Part shown: in pieces, positions 56,309-64,000 of the stretch
How the letters are laid out: each line of letters starts with the position of its first letter
Position numbering within the stretch: the first letter of the stretch is position 1
Position numbers and translations under genes: made by a program
Source of the DNA: Melanopsichium pennsylvanicum
Lineage: Eukaryota; Basidiomycota; Ustilaginomycetes; Ustilaginales
NCBI GenBank assembly: GCA_900208305.1
Contig: OAPG01000021.1
Location: forward strand, 434,001 to 498,000
Direction: 5' to 3'
Length of the DNA: 64,000 nucleotides
Notes under the pieces: generated by a model
The model's input: the letters and a program-made list of their open reading frames with translations, nothing else
Database searches by the model: none
Told to the model about the DNA's origin: nothing

Positions 56309-57648
56309 GTTGAATCTCGCGAGACTCACAGCACCGATACTCAAACTAGACGCAATGCGCAGGATTGAAATATTTCAGGATCCAATGATCGGTCGACGCA
56401 CCGAAGTTCAACGTCTCGGTCCGCATAACAAGGTATCGCAGTCGTAGAGTACCGCAAGCGTCGTCCGTCAGGACATTCCGAAACTATCTGATTCGATATT
56501 ATTTCGAGATTCAAGATAGACAGCGCAGCCAGTAACGCTGAGACTTGCACAAGAGCTTGTCATTCCGGAGCAAGACTGCCAGCAAGACTGCCAGCAAGAC
56601 TGCCAGCAAGCTGAGCTTGCCCGTAAACCTGGGCACGCTAGCCTGAATTCATGCGAACATCTTCGTTTTCTCCTACCAGAAGCCCCTTCAGAGCTCTTCT
56701 CGTTGATTCTGCTTGCGAGCTTAGACATGATTGACAAACTCTGGGTCCAGCAGCTCCAATTTGTTCAAAGTACGCATCTGCAATATAGTCACTGTTCTCT
56801 TGTCTGAGATGACCCCAAGGATAGAGATTGAACATCACCCTCGTGTGTCTGAAGCAGTGCAGGCTTAGCCCAACGCAGCCCGTCCGGTCGTGTTACTGTG
56901 TCTCACGCACGGTTTGCAGCAGCGCACAGCTCGGTATCCGATTTCAGTTCATGTGACGAAAACTGTGAGCCAATGCAGCTCTCGGCGTACGGAATGCTGG
57001 CAGCACAATGACACCATAAGACAAAAGCGCAATGGCTACTGATGAGCCCTGCAAGCCGTTCAGGTCAAGCTGGAATCATCGAAGACGCTCAACCACTGTT
57101 TCTCAAGTGGGCCTGTGAGGTGCTGGAGGCCTGAGCGGCATATCGGCTCGCGTCAAGCCGATCCATCGCGATAGACACTGGGACCCAAGCCTCACCTGCG
57201 TGTGTCATAATTCGTTTCCACACGGTAGGATGCACAAAAGAAAAGTTAGTTAGCTCGCTCTCTTGTATCTTCAAAATATAACATTAACCACTGTCTATAC
57301 TTACCATCCGTACCATGTTCGAGGAACAACATTGCGTCCTACCAACGTGGATGCGAGTGTGCTACCGCGGCGGAACACGAGCACCAATCAGATCAACATT
57401 GCCTCTGTTGGTTGCATCACCAGCATGATCGCTGGCCATGCGCCCTAGAGGACAAGCATCGCTCCGGCTCGCCCTCGGCGCTGAACAGATTTGAGGCAGT
57501 GATGCTAAGTCACCTGCACAGTGAAAGTCAAATTGGTCAAAAAACTTAACAGCGCGATTAGAATTTGCCGCGACAAGGCAGAAGAGCGTCATGGCTTCAT
57601 ATGCCTTGAAGCGCCATCAGGAAGCCAGTGTAGAGTCGACGGATGCCT
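56309..57648. other. 1.3 kb region without recognisable genes
   Basis: Contains a 12-bp tandem repeat (near 56570-56613). Short frames on both strands carry no domains. Confidence 0.45.
56570..56613. repeat. 12-bp tandem repeat, about 3.5 units
   Basis: The unit gcaagactgcca is repeated three and a half times without mismatch. Confidence 0.85.
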
Positions 57649-58114
57649 TCATGGCCGAGGCGGGCAACCGCAGTGGCGCAATCCTCGAAGTAAAAAGGCA
57701 AGCTCAACGACTTTTTCGAAATCATTGTCGGCCCAGGCCTCTTCTAGTGTTGCTATAGGTTCACAGGGAGGGATGGCAGTCAAGCTGCTGTCGACTGCGG
57801 CCTGTACGGCTTCTGGGAAGTTCTGCACATCGTTTCGAGAGGTATTCATTATTCTGCGATGATCTGAGAGCTTCTTCAATAGCGTTTTTTCGGCGAGACA
57901 ACAAGTGAGCAAATCGGCCATCAGCTCACTCTGGAGCTGACAGTGCTTGTATTCACGATTGTATGCTTCCTTGTCCCTGATCTGGTGGTGATAAGGGGTT
58001 ACAAGCCGCTTCCTTCTCTTCTGTACAATCCTCCGGCCGTCGTGAGGTGGCGGACCATGCTTGAGACGTCGCTGAGGTCCCCTTCGCCCTTGCTGCGGTT
58101 GATGAGGTCAGGCA
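57649..58114 (-). CDS. Unassigned reading frame, possibly an exon of a multi-exon gene
   Basis: A minus-strand frame without an upstream ATG runs from a TGA near 58114 to its stop at 57649. It reads KRRKRLVTPYHHQIRDKEA, then a helical, charged segment (MADLLTCCLAEKTLLKKL), and an acidic end (TLEEAWADNDFEKVVELAF). Composition looks protein-like, unlike the other frames here. An upstream exon beginning at an ATG near 58190 (MAAQGLRKRGLEAQRRRIE) is possible, but I could not find a satisfactory intron joining the two frames. An internal ATG at 57921 would give a 90-residue product. No family is recognised; it could be a degraded gene. Confidence 0.3.
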
Positions 58115-58701
58115 AACACGGTACTGACTGATACTCTCGATCCGCCGTCTCTGAGCTTCAAGACCTCTCTTTCGGAGACCTTGCGCTGCCATAACTTTAA
58201 TAGACGCTGAAAGATCGCGAGACCGAGATACAAATGACAGCAAGAAGAGGAGGCTTCGCCAATGAAGTCAGATCCAGTACAGTATGTGGAAGGCTCGGTC
58301 AAGATTTGGTTGCGTATACATGCACGTTCACCGAACAAGGGAAAAAGAAAAAAAGTCTGAGTCGATACGTATCACAGACCCACGCGATTCTGCTCGGACT
58401 TTCAGGCTCGCTGCGCTGTCGGCTTTCACGACTGTCTGCATTTGGGCCGTGTCCCGAACGCTAAGCCAGCCGAACGGACGGAACGCTTTGGCAGAGCCTG
58501 TCAGAGTTAGGAGGATGACTACTCTACTGCGATCAAGAGGCCAAAACAGCAACGTGTAGTATTAGGAGCTCGCAACAATACGGCTCTTTTGCGGAAATTT
58601 TAGAAATGGAGCCGGCTGAAAGGTTTTCATGAATGCGCGGCTATCTTGGGTGTTGTTACAGGGAAACCTTGTTGTTGAATGCGATAAGGGCTCTTCGGTA
58701 T
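58115..58701. other. Intergenic region downstream of the proteasome gene
   Basis: No convincing gene; short frames only. Confidence 0.4.
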
Positions 58702-59595
58702 CTACATTTCAGCGATCAATGCTTGAAGCTGATCCTCCTTCATGATGGCAAATTGCCCCGACTGACGGCCATCCTTGGCGGTCCTTGGTGTGACGGTAGC
58801 GAGTTCGACGTTGTTCTGGTCCAACTTCTCCTCCATGACCTGCTTCAGTACGCGCAAACAGAGGATCTCTGCTTCCTTCAATGTCATGTCCTTCTTGTAC
58901 TTGTCTTGCAACTCGGACTGTGCGCCTTCGGAGCCGCTACCGATGGCCTTGGCGTCGTACCTCACAAACGTTCCAGATGGGTCAGCATGAAAGAGCTGCG
59001 GCCCTTTTTCGTCGATGCCCGCGATCAGAAGCGCAACACCGAAAGGTCTTGACATCATAGCCTCATCGCCTACTGTGGATTCTCCGAAGCGAAGCGCAAG
59101 ATCGCAGACCGCCTGGGTGACCGATTCGACCTTGATCTCTTCATCGTATGTAAATGCATGGTTCTGGGAAGTGACACGAGCATGCTCGATCATGGTCCTC
59201 GCATCGGCAGTGAGACCACTCATCGCTGCGCCGAGGTGCTGATCCACCTCCATGATCTTCTCGATGGACGACGACTCGAGCAGCTTGGACTGTACTCGCT
59301 TTTCCACTCCAAGCACCACACCTTCCGTGGTTGCGATACCGACGGTTGCTGAACCTAGCTTGATGGCTTCCAAAGCGTATTCGACCTGGAAGAGACGGCC
59401 CTCGGGCGAGAAGGTGTTAACACCACGGTCTGTGAGCGGGACGACGAGGCAAGGAAAGCAGTCAGCAAGGGGTCGGTGGAAACTCAGTCCAGCTGCTCAC
59501 AGACTTGACTGAACAGCATCGACTGAAAAAAAAAAACAAATAACATCATATCTGGTGGTCTGTTACTTACCATATTCGGACCTCGTCAAGAACAT
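58702..59595 (-). CDS. PUP2: 20S proteasome subunit alpha5, 250 aa
   Basis: Exons 59595-59571 (MFLTRSEY) and 59429-58702 join within GAC ([15 protein letters not shown]). The N-terminal proteasome alpha signature [33 protein letters not shown] block, beginning with the alpha5-specific [15 protein letters not shown], identifies the subunit. The body carries [30 protein letters not shown] and a [24 protein letters not shown] block. Alpha subunits form the outer rings, gate substrate entry and contact regulatory particles; they are not catalytic. The length matches yeast Pup2 (260). A small 5' exon split near the start is common for conserved fungal genes. Confidence 0.94.
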
Positions 59596-60355
59596 TGTGG
59601 GCTGTGATTACGTGGTGATGGCTCAAATACCGGAGCGACTGCTTTTCAGGATATTTGTCTAGGGCCGAGCGCAAAATTTGCTGTAGCTGTTTAAGTACTG
59701 TAGATGCTCTGGCTATTGTAGAGTTGCAGACGCCAAGGATTAAGGTCGATGGTGTTGTTGATGGTATGTGCGAACTTGAAATCGAAAATGCAAGAAAGCT
59801 TCCTCGACGGTGTGGAGCTTTAGCCCTTGAGAAAGTAGGCCCAAGTGTTGGGTGGCCCCGACACGCGTTGCTAACATGCAATTTGGAATTTATTGAGACT
59901 GCCTACGAGTCCCTTAGAAAATTCGATCACTGTGCATCTCGAAAGGTGTACTGGAAGCTGCATAATTTACCGATATACGCTGCCTTCGTCCAGCGCGCTC
60001 TCAATTTCAGAGTCTCAAGAAGCGATGGTTTATTTCATCAAGTGAGATCGATGATGAACAGGTCATCTGAGGTCTGGAAAAGGCTCAAAGCCACATCGCA
60101 TGTTGTAGTAGGTCAGGCACATTCATCCACGGTTGTACAATAGACGCCTCACATAGCTCAAACGCATGGGACTCAGAAGAATAGCTGTTAAGCTAATGTG
60201 AGTTTGAATAAGAAATTGTTTGAACAATGCAAGTGAAAACAAGATGGAAACGGTCCAATGACGGGTTCCGGGTCCACGTAGATGCGGAAAGGGAAAGAGC
60301 TAGAATGCGTGTGGTTCCAAAGACAGCATATGCAAAGACAATAGCTGCTTGCCAT
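59596..60355. other. Region between the proteasome and hydrolase genes
   Basis: Holds the PUP2 promoter (minus direction) and the 3' end of the hydrolase gene. A plus-strand frame of 162 codons (59655-60143) lies across the promoter and has no recognisable domain; I do not call it. Confidence 0.45.
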
Positions 60356-62059
60356 TCACCACTTTCGGTCAACAAGCATTCTTCGCGATTCGGAGCTCAA
60401 GTAGCTCTGAGCATCCCACGAAATGTCAACATCCTTGACGTGATCCGCAGTAAAAATGATGGGAAGAGCGGTGAAGACGATGAAGAGAAGACCAAGCGAG
60501 CCTGCCAGCAGGCCGATAGCCACCTTTTCGTGGGCTGGTGTGGCAAACGCCTTGTGGCCCTTGACTTTGGTGCTGTTCTTCTTGTCACCAGGATTCGTGG
60601 TGTTGGTGACATCCGGGTTGCGAACCGTGAGGCCATCGTAGAAGAGGCGCTGAATGGACATATTGGTCGAATACATGGCGTAATCCTGATGCGAAACGTT
60701 GGCAATGTAGTCAAGCGTGTGTTTGGGTGGGAACTTGCCCTGAAGGTAGAAGGCACTGGTGTTCTGGTACTGCAGAACGAACTGAGACCCTCTATCCAAA
60801 TGATTGCCTCCCTGCCATCGCGCAGGACAGTGAGTGTCACCAGCGCCGAGATCGAGCAGAGCCAAGGCGTAAGAGATTTGGCGGTTGAGGAAGCGGTCAA
60901 GAACGTAAGTCTTGTTGGCCACGACATCCTTTCGTGCATATGAAGTGATCTTGCTCTGGTTGCCGTTGAGACCATACGGCCAAGTGTCCCACGCATCATT
61001 GGGCTGGCATGAGTCGTTGACGTTCATGTAAGGACGCGAGTCGATGAGCCATGCCCATGAACCTGGGTTGCCGATCCAGAAGCGCATATTATCATCATAC
61101 GCCTTGGTCTTCTTCATGAGAGCATATCGCTGAGCGGCCTGTCCTCCCATCGAGTGACCAGCGACGACTACCTGGTTGAGGTTGGGATATGTATTCTTGT
61201 TGAAGAGCTCGTCGATAACCTGGTCGACTGCGGCATAGCTGGTGACGGCATGCTTCATGGGCGGGTTTCTTGATGGTGCGCCGCGCTGCCAGCTGGAGCC
61301 ATGGAAAACAATCTCGTTGGAGTGAGCCGCACCAGCGGCAAGATCCATCTGGTTCATCATGGCGGGCGCGACGATGACGAAAGAATCGTTTGTAGCGCTT
61401 TGCTGAGCAAAGTTGGACGAGACGGCGACACTTCTGGCGTTCATCATGAGGTTGGCATACTTCCAAATGTCGCGTGGCTTACCAGGCCATACGACTATAG
61501 CACGTAGCACTTTGGATGGGTCGGCATTGTTGGTAATATAAAAGGGCAGAACGCCGGATTCATTTTTGAACACGTTGTGGACTGCAAAAGTACGATTCAG
61601 GGTGAAGCCAGGGATGTCAGGAAGCTCTTGCCAACCGCCTTCGTCAGAACCATTGGTGGCGGCGTTGGGGGTAAAGTAGACGGCGCTGTTCCATGCGAAA
61701 TTATAATAGCCATCACCCTGCAAAAGGTTGCCTGTTGTGTCAGTGGTACCTGCGGCGTTGTTGGAAACGTTGGGGAGAAGCTCCGCTTGTACAGCTGCCT
61801 GGATAGGGTCTGTGGCTGAGAGGCTGACAATTGAGTTCTGTGCGTCGGCGGACTGTCGACGAACAAGGGAGTGAGGGATATCTGCAAAGTTGTCAGCGAA
61901 GAGGGGCAGGGCATCGTGTACCGAAGGGTCTCTGCCCTGAAGGTCGAGATCGAAGCGATTTAGACGCGGGCTTGAAGCTGTGGCTTGCCGAGTAACTAGC
62001 GCGAGTGCCAGCAAAGTTAATGCGCCAGCTTTCGCCTTTGCTACGAGAGAAACAGGCAT
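60356..62059 (-). CDS. Secretory-pathway alpha/beta hydrolase with C-terminal membrane anchor, 567 aa
   Basis: Single exon from the ATG at 62059. The signal peptide is MPVSLVAKAKAGALTLLALA with cleavage near ATA/SS. The hydrolase domain shows RAIVVWPGKPRDIW, nucleophile elbow AGHSMGGQAAQRYAL near residue 303, WIGNPGSWAWL and an acidic/His-containing region (DTHCPARWQGGNH; HTLDYIANVSHQDYA). About ten N-glycosylation sequons fit an extracytoplasmic location. Residues ~518-542 (IGLLAGSLGLLFIVFTALPIIF) form a transmembrane helix, with ~30 cytosolic residues after it. Substrate is unknown; esterase/lipase-like activity is the family expectation. Homologues are common in basidiomycete genomes as uncharacterised proteins. 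Confidence 0.8.
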   Translation of the reverse strand: MPVSLVAKAKAGALTLLALALVTRQATASSPRLNRFDLDLQGRDPSVHDALPLFADNFADIPHSLVRRQSADAQNSIVSLSATDPIQAAVQAELLPNVSNNAAGTTDTTGNLLQGDGYYNFAWNSAVYFTPNAATNGSDEGGWQELPDIPGFTLNRTFAVHNVFKNESGVLPFYITNNADPSKVLRAIVVWPGKPRDIWKYANLMMNARSVAVSSNFAQQSATNDSFVIVAPAMMNQMDLAAGAAHSNEIVFHGSSWQRGAPSRNPPMKHAVTSYAAVDQVIDELFNKNTYPNLNQVVVAGHSMGGQAAQRYALMKKTKAYDDNMRFWIGNPGSWAWLIDSRPYMNVNDSCQPNDAWDTWPYGLNGNQSKITSYARKDVVANKTYVLDRFLNRQISYALALLDLGAGDTHCPARWQGGNHLDRGSQFVLQYQNTSAFYLQGKFPPKHTLDYIANVSHQDYAMYSTNMSIQRLFYDGLTVRNPDVTNTTNPGDKKNSTKVKGHKAFATPAHEKVAIGLLAGSLGLLFIVFTALPIIFTADHVKDVDISWDAQSYLSSESRRMLVDRKW

Positions 62060-63080
62060 CGTGAAGCAAAGAGTCACGGCTTGAAAAGAAGGCACGGTTG
62101 ACTGAGCGTTGAGAGGGGTGCAGAGTGAACCACTATTGATGTTGTGTCGTGTCAGTTCGAATATTGACAATAACTTGAACTTAAGGAACGCCGGCCACAG
62201 AAAGAATGAGACGCCGATCAGCGATGAAGAGGCTCCAAAAATATGGAAAGGAATGGGAAAATGTGGGATGTCGTCGACGGTACTAATGCTCCAGCCGTGT
62301 ACGATGAAGGCGTTGGTAGAGATATGGAAGGCTGTGTTGGATTGGTGGAAGCTACTGGATTACTTGTTCTTGAGTTCCTGTCGCCCAGGTGTGAGTGAGA
62401 CGCGCGGAGTGCGAACAAACGAGCGAGACGGCGGAAGATGGGGTCGAATGATGAATGTTTATGACAATTCCAGGTAAAAGGGAGGAGATGGATGGTGTGA
62501 GAGTAAATAGAGATGTAGTTTTAGAGACGGATTGACATTTGACTGGAATTTTGCAAATGCACTTTTGGGGTCTGGATAGCCCGGCATGAGACACGAGGTC
62601 AAGAGACAAGACAGGAGGCGGCAGTACTGTAGTGAACCAACGTGGTTGCTGCTGCCAGCTGAGTTTGCAAAAGACATCTTTAATGGCGCGAAGCACTTTG
62701 GCCCTGTCCCTCTGTCTCACTTGAACAGAAATCGACGCTGCTCGGCACAGAAAAATGTGTTTGAATCGCGTCAATCATCCCTGCGCCATGCGGTTGTGCT
62801 GTCGGATCAGTGTTGGCTGGGCTCCTCGGAATTCAGGCCCTCAGAAATTCCCTGTAATTGGATCGCTTGTCGCACGCGCCTCTGTAATTCAATAATCAAT
62901 CATCAAGCCACATATGGTAGCTTCTGTAACCCTAACTTTGGACACATATGGACAGTACAACAATCAAACATCAGGATGCATGCTAACTCTGGACAAAATT
63001 GGGCACCGCTTACAGGTGTGGCAGGTTCAATGCATGGCCCTTGGCAGCCAACAGAGCTGATGCAGGATGATATGGTCAAT
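62060..63080. other. Upstream region of the hydrolase gene
   Basis: No recognisable gene. A CAGTACTGTAG motif copy occurs near 62621, and one isolated telomere-like ccctaac near 62928. Confidence 0.45.
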
Positions 63081-63810
63081 GTTAAGGCTGTAGGGTCTAG
63101 ATACCGCGGGCGGCTACAGCCGGGATGGAGGCTACGGGTACGGAGAGGTCGTAGGCGGGGCGACACAGGCGGTCGGGGGTCAGAGCACACTACTGCGTTG
63201 CTATAGAGCTAACTAAGTAATACATGCGACAAGGTCCGGAGGCAACCTCATGTCAGGCGGGGGCGGGGTGGTAAGGTACAGGAACTATCGGTCACTTCCC
63301 ACCGCGGCGTTGCAATGTTAGGTTGCCAACGGTCGTATCCTACGTACGGAGGGGCCAGCCGCGGTTGGGCGGTAGGAGGGTCGTGTCAGGCCGACCGCTC
63401 CGCTGCGAGGGGTCCGGAGAGGGTCGGTCGGGGCCTGATCACGACGATCGCTCAATCGGGAGGGGGGCCGAGCACCCCCTCTTTGGACTCCGGTTGGTAG
63501 GCACTAACATTACCCCCCGGTTCAGGCCGACTGGTCCCCAGGCGGCTGATAGGACAGGAGGGCGAGGGGGGTCGTACTCCCTCAACCTTAATCTGCGCCA
63601 GGGGCGCCTCTCTGTACAAGTTGCGACGCTCGTCTCGGCAATTTAATCGCGGATGCGCAGCAATGAGGCAATACCACCCACAATGCCTTGGACCGGCGGA
63701 ATTGACTGTGCGCCATTGCTCGTGCGTAGCTATCAAGGAGGGATATAAGGATGGGGTTCGACGGGTCTTCCTTCTCGATTTCCCCCATTCTTCCCCATTC
63801 TCTTTTTTTT
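63080..63810. other. GC-rich segment of distinct composition, possible LTR or promoter
   Basis: From about 63080 the sequence becomes GC- and G-rich on the plus strand (ggcgg, gggcggggtgg, ggagggggg) and lacks the A/T runs typical of the other spacers. It starts near a TGT (tgttaaggctgtagggtc) and holds a TATA box (GATATAAGG, 63742-63750) followed by pyrimidine-rich sequence. That organisation would suit either a long terminal repeat entering an element beyond the edge or a strong promoter. No primer-binding site or target duplication can be seen within the window. Confidence 0.35.
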
Positions 63811-63814
63811 TTCG

Positions 63815-63893
63815 CAATGTCGTCGCCACCAGCAGACGCTTCCTTGGATTGTCTTTTTTTTGCAATGTCGTCGTCACCAGTAGACGCTTCCTT
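63815..63893. repeat. Imperfect 32-bp direct duplication containing an ATG
   Basis: Two copies 47 bases apart, 30 of 32 bases identical, each preceded by a run of T. Confidence 0.8.
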
Positions 63894-64000
63894 CCCCGGC
63901 CGACAACCCGTCGGCCGGTGTCAGTACCGTTCCCCCTCCATCGCCTACGTCCGCGACGGCGGCAGCGTCGGCAACAGCAGCAGCAGCAACAACAACAACA
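63817..64000 (+). CDS. 5' end of an unknown reading frame leaving the window
   Basis: An ATG about 70 bases after the TATA box opens a frame of at least 61 codons that is still open at the edge. Its start is duplicated: a 32-bp block (gcaatgtcgtcg...gcttcctt) at 63815-63845 recurs at 63862-63893 with two mismatches, in frame, so two ATGs each begin M-S-S-x-P-x-D-A-S. It ends in Ser/Asn runs from CAG/CAA-type repeats. No domain is visible. It could be a host gene or the first ORF of a retroelement. Confidence 0.35.
   Translation, partial: MSSPPADASLDCLFFAMSSSPVDASFPGRQPVGRCQYRSPSIAYVRDGGSVGNSSSSNNNN

Noticed and set aside
59655..60143. 162-codon plus-strand frame across the PUP2 promoter
   Set aside because: Starts 60 bases upstream of the divergent PUP2 ATG, contains no domain, and is likely noncoding.
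1..64000. CRISPR arrays, bacterial operons, riboswitches
   Set aside because: Eukaryotic gene structure throughout; no regularly spaced repeats of that kind.

Overview
The window is nuclear DNA of a basidiomycete fungus, most probably a smut (Ustilaginaceae; Sporisorium/Ustilago/Pseudozyma group). This rests on short GT-AG introns with CTGAC-like branch sites, protein sequences of smut type, and gene content. A BAH-containing DNMT1-type cytosine-C5 methyltransferase is present. From general knowledge U. maydis lacks such an enzyme while several relatives keep one, so U. maydis itself is unlikely. No database search was possible; identities come from reading motifs and family architecture.

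Layout. 1-2565: 3' truncated reading frame (at least 855 codons, minus strand) of an unrecognised, possibly bZIP-like regulator, with a 6.7 kb gene-free region upstream of it. 9318-30 kb: dense housekeeping block: a Vip1-like RRM domain fused in frame to an Ssp120-like EF-hand secretory protein; an I66-type protease inhibitor (3 exons); a secreted SurE-like phosphatase; Trm82 (tRNA m7G methyltransferase subunit) divergent from mitochondrial processing peptidase beta; an Ent3/epsinR-type ENTH protein; the cytosine methyltransferase; nuclear poly(A) polymerase. 30-44 kb: ribosomal protein uL22/L17 with a start codon isolated by a long first intron; a divergent pair formed by a carboxymuconolactone-decarboxylase/enol-lactonase fusion and a secreted intradiol dioxygenase; an alpha-arrestin with a C-terminal PPxY motif; NAD-dependent glutamate dehydrogenase.

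44.2-54 kb is different: about 4.7 kb without recognisable genes, then a Zn2Cys6 transcription factor and an NAD(P)-binding oxidoreductase, both broken by stops and frameshifts, then an intact short-chain dehydrogenase. This may be a decaying accessory gene cluster (or a stretch of poor consensus sequence). 55.8-62 kb holds a small single-pass membrane protein, an unassigned reading frame, proteasome subunit alpha5 and a secreted/membrane alpha/beta hydrolase. The last ~900 bases are GC-rich, carry a TATA box and an imperfect 32-bp duplication containing an ATG, and end in CAG/CAA repeats inside an open frame leaving the window; this could be the edge of a repeat element or a new gene.

Between genes, copies of a motif resembling TACTGTACAGTA / GTAAATTAC recur throughout the noncoding DNA and seem absent from exons. 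Exon boundaries were chosen so that reading frames join and total coding length is divisible by three; they are predictions.
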